NCBI RefSeq assembly: GCF_050262165.1
Contig: NZ_CP189844.1
From: Parvimonas sp015257355
GTDB lineage: Bacteria > Bacillota > Clostridia > Tissierellales > Peptoniphilaceae
Strand: one strand, 5' to 3'
DNA length: 64,000 bases
Part shown: positions 43,851-51,700 of the stretch, one piece after another
How the letters are laid out: the number at the start of each line of letters is the position of its first letter
Position numbering within the stretch: position 1 is the first letter of the stretch
Notes under the pieces: generated by a model
Database searches by the model: none
Told to the model about the DNA's origin: nothing
The model's input: the letters and a program-made list of their open reading frames with translations, nothing else
Made by a program: the position numbers and the translations under genes

Positions 43851-44105
43851 ATGGAAAGAAATAGTAGAAAAGTCATAATAGGAAATGTAGTTTCTAATAA
43901 AATGGATAAGACAATTGTTGTTGAAGTTGCAACTCTTGTATCTCACCCACTTTATAAAAAACAAATGAAAAAGACTACAAAATTTAAAGCACATGATGAA
44001 AATAATGAATGTTTAATTGGTGATAGAGTTAAAATTATGGAAACAAGACCTCTTTCAAGAGAAAAGAGATGGAGACTTGTTGAGATACTTGAAAGAGTAA
44101 AATAA
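43851..44105 (+). CDS. rpsQ: 30S ribosomal protein S17
   Basis: 84 aa. OB-fold primary 16S-binding protein with GNVVSNKMDKTIVVEV and the late ETRPLSREKRWRLVEI. AAAGGAGG of the ribosome site overlaps the end of rpmC. Confidence 0.97.
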   Translation: MERNSRKVIIGNVVSNKMDKTIVVEVATLVSHPLYKKQMKKTTKFKAHDENNECLIGDRVKIMETRPLSREKRWRLVEILERVK

Positions 44106-44129
44106 TTTTCATCTGGAAAGGAGTATCGT

Positions 44130-44498
44130 ATGATTCAAACAGAAAGTCGTTTAAAAGTTGCTGACAACTCTGGCGCTAAAGAACTTCTTGTTATCAGAGT
44201 ACTTGGTGGTACTAATAAAAAATATGCAAAAGTTGGCGATATAGTAGTTTGTACTGTTAAAAGTGCTACACCAGGTGGAGTTGTTAAGAAAAGTGACGTT
44301 GTAAAAGCGGTAATTGTTAGAACAACAAACAGCATAAAAAGAAATGATGGAAGCTACATTAGATTTGATGATAATGCAGCAGTAATTATAAAAGATGATA
44401 AAAACCCAGTTGGTACAAGAATTTTCGGTTCAGTTACAAGAGAGCTAAGAGCTGGTAACTTTATGAAAATTATATCTCTTGCACCTGAAGTATTATAA
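44130..44498 (+). CDS. rplN: 50S ribosomal protein L14
   Basis: 122 aa, starting MIQTESRLKVADNSGAKEL. It lies at the subunit interface and contacts 16S rRNA. Standard length and sequence. Confidence 0.98.
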   Translation: MIQTESRLKVADNSGAKELLVIRVLGGTNKKYAKVGDIVVCTVKSATPGGVVKKSDVVKAVIVRTTNSIKRNDGSYIRFDDNAAVIIKDDKNPVGTRIFGSVTRELRAGNFMKIISLAPEVL

Positions 44499-44512
44499 TA
44501 GGAGGTGTTAGA

Positions 44513-44824
44513 ATGAAAATAAAATCTGGAGATACTGTTATTGTAATTGCAGGAAAAGATAAAGGCAAAACTGGTAAAGTTTTAAAAACTTTAGTAAAAG
44601 AAAATAGAGTAATAGTAGAAGGAGTAAACATTCAAACTAAACACAAGAAAGCTAAAAGTCCTAAAGATGAAGCTGGTTTAATTAAAATTGAGGGAAGTAT
44701 TGATGTTTCAAATGTAATGTACTTTGATACTAAAGTAAATAAACCTTCTAGAATTGGTTATGCTCTTGAAGGAGACAAAAAAGTTAGAATCAGTAAAAAA
44801 AGTGGTTCAAAAATAGATAAATAG
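44513..44824 (+). CDS. rplX: 50S ribosomal protein L24
   Basis: 103 aa with the KOW motif at the N-terminus (SGDTVIVIAGKDKGKTGKV). An assembly initiator near the tunnel exit. Confidence 0.97.
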   Translation: MKIKSGDTVIVIAGKDKGKTGKVLKTLVKENRVIVEGVNIQTKHKKAKSPKDEAGLIKIEGSIDVSNVMYFDTKVNKPSRIGYALEGDKKVRISKKSGSKIDK

Positions 44825-44843
44825 TTGAAAGGAGGAATCTTAA

Positions 44844-45386
44844 GTGACTTCCAGAATGCAAGTTAAATATAAAGAAGAAATAGTTTCTGCTTTAATGGAA
44901 CGTTTTAAATATAAAAATATTATGGAGGTTCCTAAACTTAATAAGATTGTTATCAATATTGGTTTAGGTTCAGCTAAAGATAATCCAAAAGTTTTAGAAA
45001 GCGCTTTAAGAGACTTAGAAATAATCTCAGGACAAAAGCCTGTAATAACTACTGCTAAGAAATCAATCGCTAATTTCAAATTAAGAGAAGGTATGAAAAT
45101 TGGTACTAAAGTTACTCTTAGAGGAGAAAAGATGTATGATTTCCTAGATAGATTAGTTAACATAGCTCTTCCACGTGTAAGAGACTTTAGAGGTGTTAGC
45201 GCGTCAAGCTTTGATGGAAGAGGAAATTACGCATTAGGTATAAAAGAACAATTAATATTCCCAGAAATCGTATATGATATGATTGATCAAATAAGAGGAA
45301 TGGATATTATAATAGTTACTACAGCTAAGACTGATGAAGAGTCTAAAGCATTATTAGAGCTATTAGGAATGCCTTTTAAAAAGTAG
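44844..45386 (+). CDS. rplE: 50S ribosomal protein L5
   Basis: 180 aa from GTG 44844 after AAAGGAGG. It contacts 5S rRNA and the P-site tRNA. Nine of its eleven arginines use AGA, the usual codon in this genome, in contrast to the next gene. Confidence 0.97.
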   Translation: MTSRMQVKYKEEIVSALMERFKYKNIMEVPKLNKIVINIGLGSAKDNPKVLESALRDLEIISGQKPVITTAKKSIANFKLREGMKIGTKVTLRGEKMYDFLDRLVNIALPRVRDFRGVSASSFDGRGNYALGIKEQLIFPEIVYDMIDQIRGMDIIIVTTAKTDEESKALLELLGMPFKK

Positions 45387-45402
45387 TAGGGGGAGAAATT
45401 TA

Positions 45403-45672
45403 ATGGCTAAAAAATCAATGGTACAACGTGAATTAAAACGTCAAAAGTTAGTTGAAAAATATGCTGCAAAACGTGCAGAATTAAAAGCCAAAGGGGACTA
45501 TGTTGGTTTAAGCAAATTACCAAGAAATGCTTCACCAACTCGTTTACACAATCGTTGTAAAATAACTGGACGTCCTCATGGATACATTGGAAAATATGGA
45601 ATCAGCCGTATTGTGTTCCGTGAATTAGCTTACAAGGGAGAAATTCCTGGCGTTAAAAAGGCTAGTTGGTAA
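45403..45672 (+). CDS. rpsN: 30S ribosomal protein S14, long zinc-independent form
   Basis: 89 aa. The common form at this operon position in Firmicutes is a 61-aa protein with two CxxC zinc pairs. This one is the long form without them: only one Cys (NRCKITGRPHGY). Codon use differs from its neighbours: eight of nine arginines are CGT, whereas rpsH just after uses AGA for all seven. The preceding spacer uses GGGGGAG rather than the AGGAGG seen elsewhere. Together this suggests in situ replacement by a gene from another bacterium. S14 is in the 30S head and is assembled late. Confidence 0.96.
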   Translation: MAKKSMVQRELKRQKLVEKYAAKRAELKAKGDYVGLSKLPRNASPTRLHNRCKITGRPHGYIGKYGISRIVFRELAYKGEIPGVKKASW

Positions 45673-45696
45673 TATTAAATAAAGGAGGAAGCTTAT

Positions 45697-46092
45697 ATGA
45701 TGACTGATCCTATAGCAGATATGCTTACAAGAATTAGAAATGGTAATAACGCAAGACATTCATCTGTTGAAATACCTGCATCAAAAATGAAAAAAAATCT
45801 TGTTCAGATTTTATTAGATGAAGGTTTTATTGAAGGATATAATGTAATTGAAGATGACAAACAAGGAATCATCACAGTTGACTTAAAATATGGAAAAAAC
45901 AACGAAAAAGTTATTTCAGGACTTAAGAGAATTTCAAAACCTGGTTTAAGAGTTTACGCTAGAAGCCATGAAATTCCTAAAGTTTTAGGAGGACTTGGAA
46001 TCGCAATTATCTCAACATCAAAAGGAGTTGTAACTGATAAAGTTGCTAGAAAAGAAGGTATTGGTGGAGAGGTTCTTTGTTACGTTTGGTAA
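45697..46092 (+). CDS. rpsH: 30S ribosomal protein S8
   Basis: 131 aa. It starts MMTDPIADMLTRIRNG; the second ATG at 45700 could also be used. The C-terminal GGLGIAIISTSKGVVTD segment is conserved. A 16S-binding protein, and in enterobacteria the repressor of the spc operon. Confidence 0.97.
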   Translation: MMTDPIADMLTRIRNGNNARHSSVEIPASKMKKNLVQILLDEGFIEGYNVIEDDKQGIITVDLKYGKNNEKVISGLKRISKPGLRVYARSHEIPKVLGGLGIAIISTSKGVVTDKVARKEGIGGEVLCYVW

Positions 46093-46126
46093 CATGTTTG
46101 AGGATTAAAACTAAGGAGGTAAACCA

Positions 46127-46666
46127 ATGTCAAGAATTGGATTAAAACCAATTGTTGTTCCTGCTGGAGTTGAGGTAATTTTAGGTGAAGAAAACTTCGT
46201 TGAAGTAAAAGGACCTAAGGGAAAATTAGCTCAAAAATTAAGCAGTGAAATGAACATTAAAATAGAAGGAGATACAATTAGTATAGAACGTCCTTCTGAA
46301 ATAAAAAGACATAAATCACTTCATGGTTTAACAAGAACTCTTCTTGCTAACATGATTGAAGGTGTTTCAAAGGGATTTACTAAAACTTTGATTATAGAAG
46401 GAACTGGATATAGAGCAGCAAAAGCTGGAAATAAATTAACTTTAAACTTAGGATATTCTCATCCGATTGAAGTTTTAGATCCAGAAGGAATTACTGTAGA
46501 AGTTCCTGAACCAACTAAGATAGTGATTAATGGTATAGATAAACAAAAACTTGGAAACTTTGCAGCTAATATTCGTGCTCATAGAAGACCTGAACCATAT
46601 AAAGGTAAGGGTGTAAGATATGAAGGAGAATACATCAGACGTAAAGTTGGTAAGACTGGTAAATAG
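46127..46666 (+). CDS. rplF: 50S ribosomal protein L6
   Basis: 179 aa with two related alpha-beta domains, starting MSRIGLKPIVVP, and the conserved RRPEPYKGKGVRYEGE near the end. It lies near the GTPase-associated centre. Confidence 0.98.
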   Translation: MSRIGLKPIVVPAGVEVILGEENFVEVKGPKGKLAQKLSSEMNIKIEGDTISIERPSEIKRHKSLHGLTRTLLANMIEGVSKGFTKTLIIEGTGYRAAKAGNKLTLNLGYSHPIEVLDPEGITVEVPEPTKIVINGIDKQKLGNFAANIRAHRRPEPYKGKGVRYEGEYIRRKVGKTGK

Positions 46667-46682
46667 GAAGGAGTGAAATTTA

Positions 46683-47048
46683 ATGTTAAAGCAAATTAAC
46701 AAAAATGAAAATAGAAAAGCAAGACATGCTAGAGTAAGAAAAAAAGTTTCTGGAACTCCTGAAAAACCAAGATTAAATTTATATAGAAGTAATACTAATA
46801 TATATGCTCAAATTATAGACGATACTAAGGGTGTAACTTTAGTTTCAGCTTCAACACTAGATAAAGAATTTGCTTCATTAGAATCAAAATCTAACAAAGA
46901 AGCTGCTAAAGCTGTTGGTCTAGCAATTGGTAAAAAAGCAGTTGAAAAAGGCATTACAGAAGTTGTTTTTGATAGAAGTGGTTATTTATATCACGGAAAA
47001 GTTAAAGAATTAGCTGAAGGTGCCAGAGAAGCTGGACTTAAATTTTAG
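46683..47048 (+). CDS. rplR: 50S ribosomal protein L18
   Basis: 121 aa. A 5S rRNA binding protein with a basic N-terminus and VFDRSGYLYHGKVKELAEGA near the end. AAGGAGTG precedes the ATG. Confidence 0.97.
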   Translation: MLKQINKNENRKARHARVRKKVSGTPEKPRLNLYRSNTNIYAQIIDDTKGVTLVSASTLDKEFASLESKSNKEAAKAVGLAIGKKAVEKGITEVVFDRSGYLYHGKVKELAEGAREAGLKF

Positions 47049-47065
47049 TATCAGGAGGGTAATTA

Positions 47066-47572
47066 ATGGAACTTTTAATTAAAGAAGTAGAAGGATTAGA
47101 ATTAGAAGAAAGAGTAGTTGCCATCAACCGTGTTACTAAAGTAGTAAAAGGTGGTAGAAACTTTAGATTTAGCGCTCTTGTAGTAGTAGGAGATGGAAAT
47201 GGACACGTTGGTGTTGGTGTTGGAAAAGCACTTGAAGTTCCTGAAGCTATTAGAAAAGGTGTACAAGATGCTAAGAAACATGTTATTAGAGTACCTCTTG
47301 TAAACACAACAATTCCTCATGAAATTGTTGGAGTTTTTGGAGCTGGTAGAGTTTTATTAAAACCTGCTGGAGCTGGTACTGGAGTTATCGCTGGTGGTCC
47401 TGTTCGTGCGGTTTGCGAACTTGCAGGAATTAAAGATGTTAGAAGTAAATCTTTAGGAACTACTAATGCTAGAAATATAGTTAATGCAACTATGGAAGGG
47501 TTAAAGAATCTTAAGAGAGCTGAAGATATAGCTAGATTAAGAGGAAAATCCGTAGAAGAAATATTAGGTTAA
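47066..47572 (+). CDS. rpsE: 30S ribosomal protein S5
   Basis: 168 aa. Double-stranded RNA-binding-like N-terminal domain with the loop KVVKGGRNFRFSALVVVG (spectinomycin site; the loop looks complete), then the S5 C-terminal domain ending in EDIARLRGKSVEEILG. Confidence 0.97.
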   Translation: MELLIKEVEGLELEERVVAINRVTKVVKGGRNFRFSALVVVGDGNGHVGVGVGKALEVPEAIRKGVQDAKKHVIRVPLVNTTIPHEIVGVFGAGRVLLKPAGAGTGVIAGGPVRAVCELAGIKDVRSKSLGTTNARNIVNATMEGLKNLKRAEDIARLRGKSVEEILG

Positions 47573-47586
47573 GGGGGGCTTTTAAA

Positions 47587-47766
47587 ATGGCAAAGCTCAA
47601 AATAACACTTAAAAAGAGTAAAATTGGTAGAATACAAAAACATATTAAAAATGTTGAAGCTTTAGGTTTAAAAAAAGTTGGTCAAACAGTTGTTAAGGAA
47701 GATACTCCATCAATTAGAGGTATGATCAATCAAATAAGTTTTATGCTTGAAGTTGAAGAAATTTAA
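47587..47766 (+). CDS. rpmD: 50S ribosomal protein L30
   Basis: 59 aa small protein starting MAKLKITLKKSKIGR and ending FMLEVEEI. Located between rpsE and rplO as expected. It lies 14 bp after rpsE, with GGGGGG as ribosome site. Its central region GLKKVGQTVVKEDTPSIRGM is the usual L30 pattern. Confidence 0.95.
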   Translation: MAKLKITLKKSKIGRIQKHIKNVEALGLKKVGQTVVKEDTPSIRGMINQISFMLEVEEI

Positions 47767-47779
47767 GGAGGTATAAAGC

Positions 47780-48229
47780 GTGAAGTTACATGATTTAAGA
47801 CCTGCTGAAGGTGGAGGCTCAAAAGCAAGAAAAAGACTTGGTAGAGGTTACGGTTCTGGACTAGGTAAATACGGCGGTAAGGGACGTGACGGTCAAAATT
47901 CAAGATCAGGCGGTGGAGTAAGACCTGGATTTGAAGGTGGACAAATGCCACTATTTAGAAGACTTCCAAAAAGAGGTTTTACTAATATTTTTGCTAAACA
48001 ATATGCAGAAGTAAATGTAGAACAATTAAATATTTTTGAAGATGGTACAGAAGTTACTGAAGAATTAATATTTGAAGTTAATTTAGCTAAAAGAGCTAAA
48101 GCGAAAGATGGTGTTAAGATTTTAGGTAATGGAGAATTAACTAAGAAATTAACTGTATCTTGCAGTAAATTTACTAAGAGTGCTATCGAAAAAATAGAAA
48201 GCACTGGAGGAAAGGTAGAGGTGATCTAG
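47780..48229 (+). CDS. rplO: 50S ribosomal protein L15
   Basis: 149 aa from GTG 47780, with AAGGAGG before it. Glycine- and arginine-rich N-terminal extension (KLHDLRPAEGGGSKARKRLG), typical for L15. It ends 1 bp before secY. Confidence 0.97.
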   Translation: MKLHDLRPAEGGGSKARKRLGRGYGSGLGKYGGKGRDGQNSRSGGGVRPGFEGGQMPLFRRLPKRGFTNIFAKQYAEVNVEQLNIFEDGTEVTEELIFEVNLAKRAKAKDGVKILGNGELTKKLTVSCSKFTKSAIEKIESTGGKVEVI

Positions 48230-48230
48230 T

Positions 48231-49508
48231 ATGTTCAAGACTCTATCAAATGCGTGGAGAATAAAAGAAATCAGAAGTAAAATGATTTTTACAATATTGA
48301 TGATTGTTGTTTATAGACTTGGTAATACAATTCCAATTCCATTTATAGACAAAAAGGTTGTTAATCAACTTATGAGTTCAAACACTGGCGGTTTAGTAAA
48401 TCTATTAGATTTACTTGCCGGAGGTAGTTTAAAACAAATGAGTGTTTTTGCTCTAAGTATTTATCCTTACATTACAGCATCAATAGTTGTACAACTTCTT
48501 ACTATTGCATTCCCAAGACTTGGAGAAATCGCAAGAGATGGTGAGATGGGTAAGAAAAAAGTTGCAAAATATACTAAAATAGGTGCAGTTATACTTGGGA
48601 TTTTTGAAGCTATGGCAATTGCAAATGGATTATTTGCTAAAGCTATTGTTGCTAAAGGATATATTCAATCAGCATTGATTATTACATCTTTATTAGCTGG
48701 CTCAATGTTCTTAGTTTGGTTAGGTGAAATAATTACAGAAAAAGGAGTAGGTAATGGTATTTCAATTATTATCTTCCTTGGTATTGTTTCAAATTTACCA
48801 ACACAAATCGGAACATTTATTTACGGAATAATAACTGGAACAGTTGGAATTCTTACTATAATAGGTGTAGTACTAGCGGCTATTGCAATAGTTGTAATTG
48901 TTGTACTTATAAATGAAGGTGAAAGAAAAATAACAGTTCAATATGCAAAAAAAGTTGTTGGAAGGAAAATGTATGGCGGACAAGCTACTCATATTCCTAT
49001 AAAAGTTAATATGAGCGGTGTAATGCCAGTAATCTTTGCATCATCTTTATTAGCAATGCCACAAACTCTTTCATTATTATTTTCTGGTGGAACTCCAAAT
49101 TGGATTAGTTCATACTTAACAGTTGAAGGTTCAGTTGGTGTGTATGTATATTCAATATTGAATTTTATATTGATAATATTGTTTGGATTCTTTTATTCAT
49201 CAATTCAATTTAACACTGTTGAATACGCAAAAAATTTACAACAATACGGTGGATTTATTCCTGGAATTAGACCTGGAAAACCAACCGGAGAATATTTACA
49301 AAAAATATCAAATAGAATTACTTTCTCAGGTTCTATTATTCTAGCTTTAATTGCTTCAGCGCCAATTGTTATTTCACGTATAAGTGGAATGAAAATTAAC
49401 TTTGGTGGAACATCAGTTATAATTATAGTTGGTGTAGTAATTGAAACAATGAAGCAAATAGAATCTATGATGTTGATGAGACACTATAAAGGTTTTTTGA
49501 ATAAATAG
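48231..49508 (+). CDS. secY: Preprotein translocase subunit SecY
   Basis: 425 aa integral membrane protein with ten predicted transmembrane helices, the central channel of the Sec translocon. Conserved stretches TIPIPFID, DLLAGGSLKQMSVFAL (plug/TM2 region), GVGNGISIIIF and IPGIRPGKPTGEYL. The AGGTAGAGGTGAT before the start lies within rplO, so the genes are coupled. It exports the lipoproteins and the adhesin found elsewhere in the window. Confidence 0.97.
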   Translation: MFKTLSNAWRIKEIRSKMIFTILMIVVYRLGNTIPIPFIDKKVVNQLMSSNTGGLVNLLDLLAGGSLKQMSVFALSIYPYITASIVVQLLTIAFPRLGEIARDGEMGKKKVAKYTKIGAVILGIFEAMAIANGLFAKAIVAKGYIQSALIITSLLAGSMFLVWLGEIITEKGVGNGISIIIFLGIVSNLPTQIGTFIYGIITGTVGILTIIGVVLAAIAIVVIVVLINEGERKITVQYAKKVVGRKMYGGQATHIPIKVNMSGVMPVIFASSLLAMPQTLSLLFSGGTPNWISSYLTVEGSVGVYVYSILNFILIILFGFFYSSIQFNTVEYAKNLQQYGGFIPGIRPGKPTGEYLQKISNRITFSGSIILALIASAPIVISRISGMKINFGGTSVIIIVGVVIETMKQIESMMLMRHYKGFLNK

Positions 49509-49525
49509 TTTATAGGAGATATAAT

Positions 49526-50167
49526 ATGAGACTAATTTTGTTAGGGCCCCCGGGAGCCGGAAAGGGAACTCAAGCGTCAAGTATCGTTGCTGAATATGGA
49601 ATCACTCATATTTCAACAGGAGATATTTTTAGACATAATATTAAAAATGAAACAGAACTTGGAAAAAAAGTAAAGTCTTATTTAGACAATGGACAATTAG
49701 TTCCTGATGAACTTACTATTGATTTAGTATGGGATAGACTTTCAAATGATGACTGTAAAAATGGATTCTTATTAGATGGTTTTCCAAGAACAATTAATCA
49801 AGCAGAAGCCTTACAAAAAGGCTTAGAAGAAAGAGGTCTTAAACTAGATAGAGTTATTAATATTGATGTTGATAAAAATATATTAGTAAAAAGACTTTCT
49901 GGAAGAAGAGTATGTAAGAATTGTGGAGAAACTTATCATGTAGACAACAAACCAACATCAAAAGATAGTGTTTGTGATAAATGTTCTGGTGAAGTTATTC
50001 AAAGAGCAGATGATAATGAAAAAACAGTTTTAGATCGTATAGAAGTATATGAAAACCAAACTTTTCCACTAATTGATTTTTACAAAAATTTAGGATTGAT
50101 TTTAACTGTTGATGGTACTTTACCTATTGAGGATGTCTTTTCACAAATTAAGGAGTCTCTTTCTTAA
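49526..50167 (+). CDS. adk: Adenylate kinase, zinc-type lid
   Basis: 213 aa. The P-loop is GPPGAGKGTQ at the N-terminus, coded by an unusually GC-rich run of rare codons (about 49543-49565). The LID domain contains CKNC and CDKC, the four-cysteine zinc site common in Gram-positive Adk. The enzyme balances AMP, ADP and ATP. Next to secY as in most Firmicutes. The methionine aminopeptidase gene that often follows adk is absent. Confidence 0.96.
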   Translation: MRLILLGPPGAGKGTQASSIVAEYGITHISTGDIFRHNIKNETELGKKVKSYLDNGQLVPDELTIDLVWDRLSNDDCKNGFLLDGFPRTINQAEALQKGLEERGLKLDRVINIDVDKNILVKRLSGRRVCKNCGETYHVDNKPTSKDSVCDKCSGEVIQRADDNEKTVLDRIEVYENQTFPLIDFYKNLGLILTVDGTLPIEDVFSQIKESLS

Positions 50168-50194
50168 AATGTCAATCATTTTGGAGAGTATACT

Positions 50195-50476
50195 ATGGAT
50201 CTAAATTTTGATTTTAAAGTAGGTCAGGTTGTAAAATCACTTAAGGGCCGGGACAAGGGCGAAGTAATGATCATAGTTGAGGTAATTAGTTCATCATTAG
50301 TAAAAATTGCTAATGGTAGTAACAGACCTCTTTCTAAACCTAAACTTAAAAAGTCAAAGCATTTGCAAATTTATAATGACGTGCTTAAAGATTTTAGTTT
50401 GAATCCATTATCATTTAATGATTCTAATTTGAGAAAATTATTAAAATCATATATACAAGATAATGTAGAAAAATAG
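50195..50476 (+). CDS. KOW-domain RNA-binding protein (L14e-like)
   Basis: 93 aa. The N-terminal KOW-like segment FKVGQVVKSLKGRDKGEVM is followed by the basic RPLSKPKLKKSKHLQIY and a helical C-terminus. Small KOW proteins between adk (or map) and infA are seen in clostridia and relatives; they resemble archaeal/eukaryal L14e and probably bind rRNA, but no function is established. The first half contains local GC-rich codons (GGCCGGGACAAGGGCG), as in the start of adk. Confidence 0.82.
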   Translation: MDLNFDFKVGQVVKSLKGRDKGEVMIIVEVISSSLVKIANGSNRPLSKPKLKKSKHLQIYNDVLKDFSLNPLSFNDSNLRKLLKSYIQDNVEK

Positions 50477-50488
50477 GAGGTTCTTTAA

Positions 50489-50707
50489 ATGTCCAAAAAG
50501 GATGTTATAGAAGTTGAAGGAACTGTTATTGAAGCTATGCCGAATACTATATTCAAGGTTAAACTTGCAAATGGTCATGAAATAACAGCTCATATATCAG
50601 GAAAATTAAGAATGAATTATATAAGAATTCTTCCAGGTGATAAGGTATTAGTTGAACTTTCACCTTATGATTTAACAAAGGGAAGAATAACTTGGCGAAA
50701 CAAGTAG
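50489..50707 (+). CDS. infA: Translation initiation factor IF-1
   Basis: 72 aa OB-fold protein, standard length. Starts MSKKDVIEVEGTVIEAMPN and ends KGRITWRNK. It occupies the A site of the 30S during initiation. AGGAGG precedes the ATG. Confidence 0.97.
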   Translation: MSKKDVIEVEGTVIEAMPNTIFKVKLANGHEITAHISGKLRMNYIRILPGDKVLVELSPYDLTKGRITWRNK

Positions 50708-50723
50708 CATAGGAGGGACTTAA

Positions 50724-50837
50724 ATGAAAGTAAGACCATCAGTAAAAAAAATGTGCGAAAAATGTAAAATCATCAGAAGAAAAGGTAGAGTAATGGTGAT
50801 TTGTGAAAATCCAAAGCACAAACAAAAACAAGGTTAA
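50724..50837 (+). CDS. rpmJ: 50S ribosomal protein L36
   Basis: 37 aa, starting MKVRPSVKKMCEKCKIIRRK, with the zinc ligands Cys11, Cys14, Cys27 and His32 intact (zinc-dependent form). AGGAGGG lies before the ATG. The order infA-rpmJ-rpsM-rpsK is conserved. Confidence 0.95.
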   Translation: MKVRPSVKKMCEKCKIIRRKGRVMVICENPKHKQKQG

Positions 50838-50860
50838 TAAAGATGGAGGTGTAGGTAACA

Positions 50861-51229
50861 GTGGCAAGAATTGTAGGTGTCGACTTACCAAGAGAAAAAA
50901 GGGTAGAAATAGGTTTGACTTATATCTATGGTATAGGTAGAAAGACTTCAAACGATATTCTTAGAAATGCTGGAATCAACCCAGATACAAGAGTTAAAGA
51001 TTTAACTGAAGCTGAAGTTGCTTTAATAAGAGCTGAAATAGATAAATATCTTGTTGAAGGTGATTTACGTAGAGAAATCGCTATGAATATTAAAAGATTA
51101 AGAGAAATAAACTGTTACAGAGGAATCAGACATAGAAGAGGTTTACCTGTAAGAGGACAAAATACTAAAAATAATGCCAGAACTAGAAAAGGTCCAAAGA
51201 AAGTTTCTGGAACAAAAAATGGTAAATAA
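50861..51229 (+). CDS. rpsM: 30S ribosomal protein S13
   Basis: 122 aa from GTG 50861. Starts MARIVGVDLPREKRVEIGL and ends in the usual basic tail (ARTRKGPKKV...). It contacts the 50S subunit and the P-site tRNA. Confidence 0.97.
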   Translation: MARIVGVDLPREKRVEIGLTYIYGIGRKTSNDILRNAGINPDTRVKDLTEAEVALIRAEIDKYLVEGDLRREIAMNIKRLREINCYRGIRHRRGLPVRGQNTKNNARTRKGPKKVSGTKNGK

Positions 51230-51242
51230 GGAGGGGATTTAA

Positions 51243-51638
51243 TTGGCAATTAAGAAACAAAAAGCTCGTGTTAAGAGAAGAGAGCGTAAAAACATTGAAA
51301 AAGGACAAGCTCATATCGTTTCTTCATTTAATAACACTATGGTAACTCTAAGTGATTTAAACGGTAATGTAATTTCTTGGGCAAGTGCTGGACAATTAGG
51401 TTTTAGAGGATCAAGAAAATCTACTCCATTTGCTGCACAACAAGCTGCTGAAGAAGCTGCAAAAAAAGCTATGGAACATGGACTAAAAGTTGTAGAAGTT
51501 TATGTTAAAGGACCTGGATCAGGTAGAGAAGCTGCTATCAGATCATTACAAGCTACTGGACTTGAAGTTAGTTTAATTAAGGATGTTACTCCAATTCCAC
51601 ATAATGGTTGTAGACCACCAAAGAGAAGAAGAGTGTAA
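51243..51638 (+). CDS. rpsK: 30S ribosomal protein S11
   Basis: 131 aa from TTG 51243, 8 nt after AAGGAGG. Conserved AHIVSSFNNTMVTLSD and the C-terminal PIPHNGCRPPKRRRV. It forms the platform with S18 and S21. rpsD, which often follows, is not here: rpoA is next. Confidence 0.97.
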   Translation: MAIKKQKARVKRRERKNIEKGQAHIVSSFNNTMVTLSDLNGNVISWASAGQLGFRGSRKSTPFAAQQAAEEAAKKAMEHGLKVVEVYVKGPGSGREAAIRSLQATGLEVSLIKDVTPIPHNGCRPPKRRRV

Positions 51639-51700
51639 TTGTAAACTTTTAAAAGTATTTAAAAGTTTCAATATGAATTAGACTAAGGAGGATAAAGTCT

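Noticed and set aside
44840..45163. 107-codon minus-strand ORF opposite rplE
   Set aside because: Antisense shadow of a conserved ribosomal gene; no own signals.
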